NCBI RefSeq assembly: GCF_002575655.3
Contig: NC_053038.3
Location: forward strand, 149,018,885-149,082,884
DNA from: Aegilops tauschii subsp. strangulata
Taxonomy: Eukaryota > Streptophyta > Magnoliopsida > Poales > Poaceae
Reading direction: 5' to 3'
Length of the DNA: 64,000 nucleotides
The position numbers and the translations under genes are program-made. Below, one piece after another: positions 1 to 9,967 of the stretch (its first letter is position 1; every line of letters begins with the position of its first letter). Below the pieces are notes generated by a model, which did no database searches, was not told the origin of the DNA, and saw only the letters and a list, made by a program, of their open reading frames with translations.

Positions 1-1
1 T

Positions 2-508
2 AAACCGTCCAATACGGTGTTCCATGGTGTAGTGCCTGGTAAGTCGGCATATCCTATTGGTAAGATAGCTCTGGAGGTGGCTTTTGGAGATGAGCATGAC
101 TCGAGATCAGAAACCTTGACCTTTGAAGTGGTGAAAATCAGCAGCCCATATCATGCCCTATTTGGACGGCCAGCTTATGCTAAGTTTATGGCACGGCCTT
201 GTTATGTCTATCTGCAGCTCAAGATGCCGGGTCACAAGGGAACTATAACCGTGCATGGGAGCCGCAAGATTGCTCTGGAGTGTGAAGAAGGTGATGCGGC
301 TTATGCTGAGTCGGTTTGTGCAACACAAGAGTTGAAGTTTTACAAGGACAATGTTGATCCGGCAGATATGATTTCGTTGAAGAAACCAACTACAGAGCAT
401 GATCCGGCCCTGAAGTTTAAATCGGCTGATGAGACTAAGCTTGTTGACTTCGTGCCTGGCGATTCGTCCAAGCAGTTTAGCATCAGCGCTAACTTGGATC
501 CGAAATAG
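2..508 (+). CDS. Gag-pol polyprotein fragment: retropepsin (protease) C-terminal part, element T
   Basis: Open from the window edge and ends at a TAG (506-508). The segment matches the end of a plant Ty3/Gypsy aspartic protease: the core VVPGKSAYPIGKI and the strand motif YHALFGRPAYAKF, where the I/LxGR-type turn closes the retropepsin fold. The active-site D-S/T-G triad would be upstream. The protease cuts the polyprotein inside the retrotransposon particle. The same frame continues after the stop into the RT-integrase part (ESALIEFIHENRDIF follows directly), so this is one polyprotein gene cut by a single nonsense codon. The stop may be a mutation or, less likely, a readthrough site. Confidence 0.8.
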   Translation, partial: KPSNTVFHGVVPGKSAYPIGKIALEVAFGDEHDSRSETLTFEVVKISSPYHALFGRPAYAKFMARPCYVYLQLKMPGHKGTITVHGSRKIALECEEGDAAYAESVCATQELKFYKDNVDPADMISLKKPTTEHDPALKFKSADETKLVDFVPGDSSKQFSISANLDPK

Positions 509-3500
509 GAAAGCGCGCTCATCGAGTTCATCCATGAGAATCGGGACATCTTTGCATGTAAGCCTTCCGACATGCCAGGTGTACCGAGAGAACTCACTGA
601 GCACACTCTCAATGTTGATCCCAAGTATAAACCGGTCAAGCAGTTTCTCCGCCGGTTCAATGAAGAAAGACGCAAAGCTATTGGAGAAGAAGTAGCCAGG
701 CTCTTGGCAGCTGGATTTATCGTTGAAGTATTCCATCCTGAGTGGTTGGCTAATCCTGTGCTGGTCCTCAAGAAGAATGGCACTTGGTGTATGTGTGTGG
801 ACTACACAGATCTCAACAAAGCTTGTCCAGCAGATCCTTTTGCCCTTCCCCGTATTGATCAATTTATTGATGCTATAGCGGGTTGCGAGCGTTTAAGCTT
901 TTTAGATGCATACTCTAGTTATCATCAGATCAAAATGGCAGTTAAGGACCAGGAGAAGACAACCTTCATAACTCCCTTTGGATCCTTCTGCTATGTGTCC
1001 ATGCCCTTTGGGCTCAAGAGTGCCCAGGCGACTTATCAACGGTGTGTGCAGAATTGTCTACATAAACAGATCGGCCGCAATGTTCATGCCTATGTGGATG
1101 ATATTGTGGTAAAAGCAAGGAAGAAGGAGACATTGATTGATGACTTGAAGGAAACTTTTGATAACCTAAGGGTTTATAAAATGATGCTTAATCCGGCCAA
1201 GTGTGTCTTTGGTGTACCTGCAGGCAAGCTCTTGGGCTTTTTGGTGTCTAACAGGGGCATTGAAGCTAATCCGGAAAAGATCAAGGCCATCACCTCCTTG
1301 GCTAAACCGAAATGTATCAATGATGTTCAACGCCTGGCAGGCCGGATTGCCGCGTGGAGCCGGTTTGTCAGTCGCCTTGGCGAGAAGGCCATCCCTTTAT
1401 ATCAGATGCTAAAGAAAACGGATAACTTCGTCTGGAGTGACGCCGCTAATGAAGCATTTGAGGACTTAAAGCGGCAGCTGGCTAATCCGCCGATTCTCGC
1501 TGCTCCAGTGGACAAAGAACCATTGTTGCTATATGTGGCAGCTAATGCTCGGGCTGTTAGTGTGGCTATTGTGGTGGAGCGCAAGGAGGCAAGAAAGGAA
1601 TATCCGGTTCAGCGGCAGGTTTACTATATCAGTGAGGTACTTATTGAGTCCAAGCAGAGGTACCCGCATTGGCAAAAATTGGTGTATGGGGTTTTCATGG
1701 CAAGCCGGAAGCTTAAGCAGTATTTCCAAGGTCATCCCATCACGGTGGTCAGCTCTGCTCCTTTGGGGGATATAATCCAGAACAGGGAAGCAACTGGTCG
1801 GATTGCTAAGTGGGCTATCGAGCTCAGGCCTCACGGGTTGAAATACATACCCCGAACGGCGATCAAATCTCAGGCACTTGTGGATTTCATCAATGATTGG
1901 ACAGAATTACAAGCGCCAGAGGAGGAGCCGGATCACACTTATTGGACTATTCATTTTGATGGGTCCAGGCAATTGGAGGGCTCGGGGGCTGGAGTCGTAT
2001 TAACTTCCCCACGAGGTGATAAGTTTTGTTATGCTCTCCGTTTAATGTTCCCTTGCACAAACAATGCAGCTGAATATGAGGCTTTACTCCATGGTCTTCG
2101 GATGGCTAAGGAGATGAACCTTAGCCGAGTTAAGTGCTTCGGTGACTCGGATCTGGTGGCTCAACAAGTGTCCGGCACTTGGGATTCCAAGGACCCACTA
2201 ATGGCAGCATATCGTCGTGAGGTGGATATTGTTGCAGGTCACTTTAAAGTTTATCAGGTGGATCATGTGGACCGGCAGAAGAATGAAGCGGCGGACGCTT
2301 TAAGCCACCTGGGTTCCCAACGTAAACCGGTTCCACCTAATGTCTTCTTGGATGTTTTGCATAATCCGTCCGTCAAGCTCCCTGGTGAAGAGGATTTGGC
2401 TGTTCCTAATCCGGAGGCTCAGTTGGTGGCGGCTCTTCATGTTATCCCGGATTGGACGGTTCCATATCTGGCGTATATGAACCGGGCCGAGTTACTAGAG
2501 GATGAAACCTTGGCCAGGCAGATAACCCGGCGGTCCAAGTCCATGACTATTATCAATGGAGAGTTACATCATTGCAGTGTGACTGGGGTGTTTCAACGTT
2601 GTGTGTCTCCTGAGGAAGGCTGTGAAATTTTGCGGGAGATCCACGAAGGAGATTGTGGTCACCACGCCGGTTCAAAATCTTTGGTGGCCAAGGCGTTTCA
2701 TCACGGTTTCTATTGGTTGACAGCTCATGCTGGTGCCGAGGACTTGGTCAAAAGATGTGATGGCTGTCAGAAATTCTCAAGGCGCGCTCATGTACCGGCT
2801 CAAGAATTGAGGATGATTCCAATCACCTGGCCTTTTGCAACTTGGGGGCTGGATATGGTTGGGCCTTTCAAGAGGTCCAAGGAAAAGAAGACCCACCTTT
2901 TGGTGGTGGTTGATAAGTTCACGAAGTGGGTGGAGGCAGAGCCAGTTAGTAAGTGTGATGCAGCCACGGCGGTTCAATTCATCAAAAAGGTGATCTTCCG
3001 GTTTGGCTTTCCACACAGCATTATAACAGACAATGGTACCAATCTGTCAAAGGGTGCCATGAAGAAGTTCTGTCAACGTGAGCACATCCGGCTTGACGTG
3101 TCATCAGTGGCTCACCCCCAGTCCAATGGTCAAGCGGAGAGGGCCAATCAAGAGATCTTGAGAGGCATCAAACCCCGGCTTATGGTTCCTTTGCAACGGA
3201 CGTCGGGTTGTTGGGTTGAGGAGCTACCTTCAGTGTTATGGAGCATCAATACCACACCCAACACATCGACAGGATATACACCGTTCTTCATGGTTTATGG
3301 AGCAGAAGCGGTTCTTCCTAGTGACATCCGTCATGACTCACCTCGTGTAGCGGCATACATTGAAACTGACAATGAGAAAGCATGGAAGGAAGCTTTTGAC
3401 CTGTTAGATGAGGAGCGTGACATGGCGGCAGCCCGTTCGGCAATTTATCAGCAAGATTTGCGTCATTATCATAGCCGCCGGGTTAGAACCAGAGCCTTTC

Positions 3501-3712
3501 AGGAAGGAGATTTGGTGCTTCGACTCATCTACGATCAGACGGATATGCACAAGCTATCCCCCCCTTGGGAAGGACCTTTTGTGGTCAGCAAGAATCTACA
3601 CAACGGGTCATACTACCTAATCGATGTTCGAGAGCGCAAATACTCACGTAAATCAGAGGAGGAGACCAACCGGCCATGGAATATTGCTCATCTTCGGCCC
3701 TACTATACTTGA
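509..3712 (+). CDS. pol: Pol polyprotein: reverse transcriptase, RNase H, archaeal-type RNase H, integrase (element T)
   Basis: Uninterrupted for over 1,060 codons to TGA/TAG-free stop at 3710-3712. The first ATG after the upstream TAG is at 572; residue numbers count from it. RT spans about 30-260, with the catalytic YVDD at 174-177 (nt 1091-1102). The first RNase H (about 290-420) has lost the usual first catalytic aspartate (YVAANARAVSV). A second RNase H (about 450-590) keeps FDGS, NNAAEYEA, GDSDLVAQ and NEAADAL, i.e. the D-E-D-D set. The integrase has an HHCC zinc finger (ending CDGCQKF), then a DDE core: D in WGLDMVGPF, D in IITDNGT, E in NGQAERANQEI. It ends with an SPPWEGPFVV-type C-terminal domain. 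These enzymes copy element RNA into cDNA and insert it. Likely expressed with the upstream gag/protease. Confidence 0.92.
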   Translation, partial: ESALIEFIHENRDIFACKPSDMPGVPRELTEHTLNVDPKYKPVKQFLRRFNEERRKAIGEEVARLLAAGFIVEVFHPEWLANPVLVLKKNGTWCMCVDYTDLNKACPADPFALPRIDQFIDAIAGCERLSFLDAYSSYHQIKMAVKDQEKTTFITPFGSFCYVSMPFGLKSAQATYQRCVQNCLHKQIGRNVHAYVDDIVVKARKKETLIDDLKETFDNLRVYKMMLNPAKCVFGVPAGKLLGFLVSNRGIEANPEKIKAITSLAKPKCINDVQRLAGRIAAWSRFVSRLGEKAIPLYQMLKKTDNFVWSDAANEAFEDLKRQLANPPILAAPVDKEPLLLYVAANARAVSVAIVVERKEARKEYPVQRQVYYISEVLIESKQRYPHWQKLVYGVFMASRKLKQYFQGHPITVVSSAPLGDIIQNREATGRIAKWAIELRPHGLKYIPRTAIKSQALVDFINDWTELQAPEEEPDHTYWTIHFDGSRQLEGSGAGVVLTSPRGDKFCYALRLMFPCTNNAAEYEALLHGLRMAKEMNLSRVKCFGDSDLVAQQVSGTWDSKDPLMAAYRREVDIVAGHFKVYQVDHVDRQKNEAADALSHLGSQRKPVPPNVFLDVLHNPSVKLPGEEDLAVPNPEAQLVAALHVIPDWTVPYLAYMNRAELLEDETLARQITRRSKSMTIINGELHHCSVTGVFQRCVSPEEGCEILREIHEGDCGHHAGSKSLVAKAFHHGFYWLTAHAGAEDLVKRCDGCQKFSRRAHVPAQELRMIPITWPFATWGLDMVGPFKRSKEKKTHLLVVVDKFTKWVEAEPVSKCDAATAVQFIKKVIFRFGFPHSIITDNGTNLSKGAMKKFCQREHIRLDVSSVAHPQSNGQAERANQEILRGIKPRLMVPLQRTSGCWVEELPSVLWSINTTPNTSTGYTPFFMVYGAEAVLPSDIRHDSPRVAAYIETDNEKAWKEAFDLLDEERDMAAARSAIYQQDLRHYHSRRVRTRAFQEGDLVLRLIYDQTDMHKLSPPWEGPFVVSKNLHNGSYYLIDVRERKYSRKSEEETNRPWNIAHLRPYYT

Positions 3713-3895
3713 GCTACAGGCTCTGCTTATGTACATATTATGACACTGTATATATTATGATCAATATAATAAATCGGAACCTCAGCTAAAGCGGGGTATC
3801 TGTTGTTTTCTTACATCATGTGTGGTTACATGGAGCTTACAAAGCGGCGTCTGGTTTACCCCTTGATTTAACTTCTCAAAGCTTGATATTAGATC

Positions 3896-4139
3896 ACTTG
3901 GGGGCTTGGTTGAACCCGAACCATAGCTACACCTCTTGATCGGCGCAATGCCACAGCATCACTTGGGCGCTTGATCGTATTCGAACCATAGCTACACCTC
4001 TTGATCAGCGCAATGCCACAGCATCACTTGGGGGCTTGGTCGAACCCGAACCACAGCTACACCTCTTGATCGGCGTAATGCCACAGCATCACTTGGGGGC
4101 TTGGTCGAACCCAAACCATAGCTACACCTCTTGATCAAA
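3896..4139 (+). repeat. 65-bp tandem repeat, about 3.75 copies, 3' of pol
   Basis: Exact 65-bp period: copies start at 3896, 3961, 4026 and 4091. Each copy begins ACTTGGGGGCTTGG, resembling the polypurine-tract motif that recurs through this 3' region (5901, 5981, 6210). Non-coding; tandem repeats between pol and the 3' LTR are frequent in Tat-type elements. Confidence 0.93.
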
Positions 4140-4751
4140 TTTGGGGCCTGGCAGCCCGTGAAAAGCCTCGACTACAACGGTTTTTATTTTCCTTTTGCTG
4201 AGTTTTCTTTGTTTTAATAAGATTTGTGACGTTTTTAAACTGGTGTTTATCAGCCCGGTTAGGCTATCAACTACAAGTTGACAGTATACAATCAAATTAT
4301 AATCCGGAGACTATCAGCCCGGTCTGGTTTTGACTCAAAGTTACCAGTATGGAATAAACTGGTGTTTATCACAGCCCGGAACGGTTTTCTGATAAACCGG
4401 CATCATATAACAGGAGTTACTTCTACTCCGGATTAGGGTTATTACCCTCATTACAAAGTTGGTCAGCCAACACTATGCCTATAGGTCATAGGTACCATAT
4501 ATTTTCATAATTGGTTATCTTTTACCTTGGTTATAAGCCTTGGTCATATATATATTTGGGTATCATGACCCGCCCGGTGGTAAACCGCCAGGGCGCTTTA
4601 AGCTTCTTATCTGCAGGAACAACTTGAATAAATAGCTATGGATTATGAACATCATATCTTAAGCATGGCGGATTAACACACATCAGTTGCATATAGATAT
4701 GGACGAAGGCATAACAGACCAAGTGTTTTAACTAGCCTATTACAAGGCATT
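4140..4751. other. Non-coding spacer between pol repeat array and antisense gene
   Basis: No ORF or domain recognised. The stretch carries scattered short repeats around CCGG words (for example cagcccggtt, ataaaccggc), which give it the low-complexity look of Tat 3' regions. It would contain the 3' UTR of the antisense gene and, on the other strand, the pol transcript body. Confidence 0.6.
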
Positions 4752-7700
4752 TCAGTGCCCAAAGGGATAATTGTTTCTCAATAAGCATTGCAGCAAGTGG
4801 AAGACTAAACCGGCCCCCGGATTATGATTGCTTATCAGCTTGACCTGACGGCTGTGGATCATCTTGCACTGGTTCATCTTCGTCCTACCCAGCGGCTGGA
4901 AGTCAACAGTTGTCCAGTCGATCCCAGTTAAAGCTTGGAACACAGCTTCGTCGCTTATAAGGGTGGACGGTTCAATGTCAGGGGCATAAGTGTGCTTACG
5001 GATTGGAGGGATCAGGTTTTGAGCCTCACGAGTTGGTGCAGCAACCCGCTTGTTATTGGTATCATAACTCGCCTGGTAAAATGAAAGATCAGCCTCTTCA
5101 GCAAGTTGACAAGCCAGTGGACGTACTTCCCGGTTTATGGTGCGGAGATCTTCAGTGCAAAATTCTGATCCGTCTTCTTTTAAGCTTGGGTAGCCTTTAG
5201 CCACGTCCGTCGGATCAAGATCAGGCACCCATGCTTTTGCCTGGGTTAGTGCGGTCAGAGTGCCAGCCCTTGCAGCAGACCTCTTTAGCTCTTCTACCCG
5301 GGCAGGCAGCATAGATAGCCTGTCTAAGGTATCCTTGATTAACGTCGGGGGCGGCTTATTGTGAGAAGCGGTGCAGATAATTCGTTGTGCGCCGGTATAC
5401 AGTTGTTCTATCAGCGTGTAGGCAGCCTTCAGCTTCTTCTAAACATCAGAGCCCAGATGACTAATGTGAGTTCCTGCATCATTGCAAACATCAGCAAACC
5501 GGCAACGCATGGAAAGATATGTTGAAAGTATAAAGTAAGGATGCTTACCGAACACAGCAGCAGTCATGGCATGTATCTGCCGCTTTACACCAGTCAGCTC
5601 GTCTACCACCGGTTTGAGAGCTACTTCAGCGTCTTCAGCTCTTTTCCGCAAAGCGGATTTCTCTGTGTTCCAATCCGCCCGCTCCTTGGCGAAGCTCTCC
5701 TTTAGCTTTTCCATAGCGGCTAAGGCGCTCGTCAGCTCATCTTTTGCTTTGAAGGTTTCGGACTTGGAACTTGATGTTCTCTTGCAGATCAGCGGTTTGG
5801 CTTTCCTTCTTGCTTGGTTCAGCCTATAAAGAGACAGATACATAATGAGTTGACAGTACATATTTGAAGTACCATGCACATAACAAGTTATGCCCTTGAT
5901 ACTTGGGGGCTAATGCATATTTGCTCCTTGTCAGCAATTTCTACAAGTCCCAAGCACAATACAAGTATTAATCTTGGCACTTGGGGGCTAATGTGTGTTT
6001 GCTCAAAAACTGTTGGTATGGGAATTCTTATACAGTCCCGGTTCATCTTTATAAAGTTAAACCGGCCCTTGGGGCTATACCGGTGAAAGAGTAGTATGGC
6101 AAATTTTAAGGAACCGGTTCATCATAAAGAAGTAATCTGGTCCCTGGAGGCTAAATATGCAAAGTTAAGTTATGACAAAGTCCCGGTTTAGATTGGTATC
6201 ATAAACCATCACTTGGGGGCTACTAGGAGTTGATAAACTGCAATTGGACAAAAGAGAAAAATAGTAGTTACCTCATATCGCTCCTTCATCAAGTTGACCA
6301 AACTAGCTTCATACTCACGGCTGGTATACAGACGGTTCAAGAAGCCAGAGTGAATGTCTTGAGCAGTGAGATGGGCGTAGCTTGATAAATCGGCATTCCA
6401 TTTGCCTTTGCCGATAGCAGAGAGCTCGTCCTTAGCAGTATGCTTTGACAAAGCGACAGGGTTGCTAGGAGTGGTGTGGCCAGTGCCAGTAATCATAATG
6501 TCATCATCTTGATCATCAGCAGCCTTAGCTGGAGTTGGCGGTTTGTCTGTATCCTTAAACGGACTGCCAGTTTGTCATCAGTTCGGACACGGCTGGTTCA
6601 CCGGTCTGCATGGCTTGTAGTGTCAACTTGCACTTGTCCAGCAAGGAAGTCATGGTCTTGAGGCAGCGCATCGTTAAGCATGTCGTCAGCGTTGGTTTCT
6701 TCCGGATTTGGAGTTGTTTCTGGTTCCGCAGCTACATTATCATCAGCCGGTTTGCTTAACCGAGCCTTCTTGCTGGGTCTTGGCTTGGCGCTGAGAAAAG
6801 ATAGACATAAGGATCAGTACAGTATGTAAAGATAACACATCAAGAATAAAGACACGTGCATAGCTCACCCAGGAAGAGTTTTGAGGGGTGGAAGCTGCGT
6901 GCCGATGACTCGCCAGAGGATGAGTGAGAAGTACCCTGATAATTTGAATCAGATGGGTTAAGAGGCTGGCGGAAACAACCTGCTTTTGGGCATGAAGTAT
7001 CAATGGGATAAGAGACCTCTGATCGGCGTTTCCGAATCGGACTGTTCGGTAAACCGGTGGAGGTAACTACCTAGCCACTATGCCGGGTTGTACGGCGAGC
7101 TTCGTGCTGCTGCGTCTTCAAAAGAAAGTTTGGGTCCAAGTAAGCAAGAGGGTGAGAAAATTTTACTTTCCGGTTTGCTTGATGGATTTTTGATGTTGGC
7201 AGAGGATCTGAATCGGAGGAAAGAATGGTTACCTCTACGTCCTCAGCATGACTGCCTTAAGCGTCGTCCTGATAATAATCATTGTCAATGAGATGTACGA
7301 AAAATGAACCAAGAGAGTCAAGTTCTACCTCTGGTTCCGGGTTACCCACATCGTCATCAGCTGGTGGATCGGAGGATGCAGTGGTCCTTCTCTTGGCAGG
7401 TTTTTTAACAACCTTGGTCTTTGGACGAACTGGTTTGACCGGTTTATCTTGCGGCTTCGCCGGTTTGTCTTGGGATGGTTTCTTGTTCCAGAACGGATCA
7501 TCACGCTGTCAGAAAATAATCACACTTTTAGAGAATATTTGGACAGAAGCAACTTCAAATAAAAAGATTATATGATTCTTACAGCTGGTGGTTTGTTGAA
7601 GGTGCGAAAAGGGAGTAGTCTGGTTTGGGCACACACAACCTCCGGTTCATTGAGTATCTTTTTTACAGCCTCAGTGACTTCTGCATCTGTAAGTTGAATG

Positions 7701-8470
7701 TCAATGTGCCGCTGAGCATCCTTCAAACTCCCTGTATACTCACACATCAAACCGGAGCGCCGGCTTAAGGGTAGAATACTCCAGCTTATCCAGCAACGAG
7801 CAAGATCAACTCCTGTCAAGCCGTTCTCCATGAAGGCTCTAAGCTTTGATAATTGGGGAGCATAGTTGGCCCGTTCTCTTGCCGTCAACCTTTGAGGAAA
7901 AGGATGTGTGTTGCTAAGGCGTTCAGGGCGGTAACCCGGCAGGGGGTTTTCATCAGATGGAGAGGTATCCATGCAGTAAAACCAAGTCTGGTTCCACTCT
8001 TTGGGGTGACTGTGGAGTTTGGGATGGGGGAAGGTGACTTCCTTCCTTTTCTGAACCGCCATTCCGTCCAGTTCCGTATTGGGTCCATCTGAGAACTCTG
8101 TGCGACGGTTTAAGTGAAAGAAATCCCTAAACAATTCGACTGAAGGTTCCTCTTGCAGATAAACCTCACAAAATACTTGGAAGTGGCATATGTTGGTTAC
8201 AGAATTGGGACCGATGTCTTGAGGGCGCAGTTGGAAACTAGCCAGTACATCCCGGAAATTTTTTGACCCGGGAGGGCTAAAACCTCGTCTGAGATGATTA
8301 GCGAACACGACTACCTCTCCATCCTTGGGTGTAGGAGGATTTTCCGGGCCAGGGACCCTCCAGTGGATGACATCTTTTTTAGCTAAAGTGCCCGTTTTAA
8401 CAAGATTGTTTAACTGCTCTTCGGTTACTCGAGAGGGAGCCCAATTGCATTCATAGACTTGCTTGGCCAT
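4752..8470 (-). pseudogene. Antisense multi-exon accessory gene of element T ('putative gypsy-type transposon', Transposase_28-like)
   Basis: Runs opposite to pol. The first exon starts at ATG 8470 (MAKQVYECNWAPSR) and ends at a GTAAGA donor near 7582. An acceptor CAG lies near 7506, then a lysine/proline-rich exon down to about 7100. Further exon-like blocks are 6496-6273 (donor GTAACT), about 5824-5549 (coiled coil: ALAAMEKLKESFAKERADW; donor GTAAGC) and about 5450-4752 (conserved AAYTLIEQLYTGAQR and MLPARVEELKRSAARAG). The N-terminal domain has the family pattern PQDIGPNSVTNICHFQVFCE, known in plant databases as the putative gypsy-type transposon domain (PF04195). Molecular function is unknown. 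In-frame TAG near 5440 and a frame change near 4890 suggest decay. Exon joins between 7100 and 6500 are not resolved. Confidence 0.75.
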
Positions 8471-9440
8471 GGCAATGGAAATCTGAAACATGATTATTGC
8501 CGGTTTAAGATTTACAGTGGACAACTACACATCAGTATAAGGATACAAGCATATTGATAAACCGGAATTGGTTATTTGTAAACCGGAGTCTAACAATGGA
8601 AATAGCACAATGATGAAAGCATTGGCGGTTCAACAGGGGACTAATGGTATCTACTGGGTCATCATTTTGTATATGAAGTTAAACCGCCCAATCTGGTATT
8701 AAAGATGTATAAGTGAAGGGAAAACCAGGTTTCACAAGTTGGCATTATAATTTTGGATCTACCGCATGTCCGAAAATGAAAATATATTCAGACCTAAATA
8801 TTGGTACCGAAGCAGTTGATGAACGTTCAGATGGGATTTTCTACTTGAACGAGATGCATGGATGGAAAAGAAGGGCTACGACTATCGCCGTACAGGATAA
8901 ATATCAAGGTTTGAATCAAAGAGCTATTCCACAACGACGAATACCGACGAACACCGATGAACACTGAAACCCTAATGACAGATCTATGGCGGAAGGAAAG
9001 AAGGCTTACCGATGCTGATGGAAGAGCGGAGAGGCGCCGCGATTCTCTGGTGCGTTAAGGGTGATGCAGCAGCCGGAGTTGAGGCAGAAGCGAAGGTCGA
9101 CGGTGGCGGCGGAGCTCCAAAGGTCGGGCACCGCAAGGAAGAGGACGAGGTGAAGAGATACGGGGGGGGGGGGGATGGAAAGACCCCCTGGCCCTATTTA
9201 TAAGGGCAGAAAGATAAGCGTCAGGCGCGAAAATCAAGGAGCCTAAATTTTGGATATGAGGTGGAGCTGTCGCCTCGATTGTTGGAGGCTCGTTAATGAC
9301 AGGTGACATCACGGCGGTTTACCAGGATCCTAGAAGATGATGTCACGGCGGTTTACAAGATTGTGTGAAGATGTTGAAGAAGAAATTTTCTTAAGTATTG
9401 AGGATTGACATGAACCAGTTCAAATCAATCTGGGGCCTAA
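8471..9440. other. Promoter and leader region of the antisense gene, upstream of 3' LTR
   Basis: No protein-coding domain seen. On the minus strand it holds a TATA box (9195-9202) followed by a GC-rich leader (about 9165-9000) and AT-richer DNA up to the start codon. A poly-G run lies near 9163-9174. Small ORFs on both strands here look like chance. Confidence 0.6.
9195..9202 (-). promoter_or_regulatory. TATA box of antisense gene in element T
   Basis: Reads TATAAATA on the minus strand inside CCTTATAAATAGGGCC, a textbook plant TATA context. It lies about 725 bp upstream of the antisense gene's ATG, so a long leader, perhaps with an intron, is implied. Confidence 0.6.
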
Positions 9441-9967
9441 TGTTGGGGATATTACCACTAGGCGTAAACCGGCCAGGAGAGGCCGGGTTAACCCCATAAG
9501 TAGTTCATCTGTATCTGAAGTCCATGAAGACAGACGGTGACGCTTCATGAAGGCCCAGGGCCCAAAGCCGGTTTAGGGCCTGTAGACATAAACCGGCATT
9601 GATATGTAAAATTGTGTTGTAAGATATAAGTAGCAGAGACCGAGCTGGACACGATTATGAGCCGGCCTCGGGATTTTGTAAACCGGCGGGCATCAACCCA
9701 TGTATATAAGGGGACGACCCGGCGGCGGTTCAGGGACAACAGACAACAACTCGAGACTCAGGCAAAGCGTATTCGCTCCCTGATCATCGAAACCCCATCA
9801 ATTCCATCACAACTAGACATATGCTTTTACCTTCATCGTAAGGGGCCGAACTAGTATAAAACTCTCTTGCGTCCCTTGTTCGCTTTAACCCCTTTAAGCT
9901 AACCTGTAGTGATGGCTCCACGACTAAGTCCTTTCTCTAGGACATCTGCCATGACAAAACCACGACA
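9441..9967 (+). repeat. 3' LTR of element T
   Basis: Starts TGTTGGGGATATT just after the tract tctggggcctaa and ends ACCACGACA, giving TG...CA termini and a length of about 527 bp. A TATATAAG box lies inside. The base after the end continues an Athila RT reading frame, which fixes the border. The partner LTR is outside the window, so the end positions rest on one copy. Confidence 0.8.
9703..9710 (+). promoter_or_regulatory. TATA box in LTR of element T
   Basis: TATATAAG in the sense orientation of the element, about 265 bp from the LTR's right end. This fits a U3/R boundary just downstream and transcription of the retrotransposon from this LTR type. Confidence 0.6.

Larger units (their letters stand above)
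1..9967 (+). mobile_element. Tat-lineage Ty3/Gypsy LTR retrotransposon (element T), 5' part outside window
   Basis: Seen: a protease tail, reverse transcriptase, two RNase H domains and integrase in one + strand frame, then a long 3' region with a tandem repeat, an oppositely oriented spliced gene and a 3' LTR. Known: a second, archaeal-type RNase H between the original RNase H and the integrase, and extra ORFs beyond integrase, mark the Tat lineage of plant Ty3/Gypsy elements. The right border is the LTR end at 9967. The next base continues, in codon register, the RT of an Athila-type element, so T is nested in that element. The 5' LTR, primer-binding site and most of gag are upstream of the window. 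Family name not assigned; a search of the Triticeae repeat library (TREP) would settle it. Confidence 0.88.

Noticed and set aside
158..862. Minus-strand frame of 234 codons opposite protease/RT
   Set aside because: Mirror of the real pol frame, with no domain.
3896..4139. Regular 65-bp repeats that could be taken for a CRISPR array
   Set aside because: Head-to-tail tandem copies with no unique spacers, in plant retrotransposon DNA.
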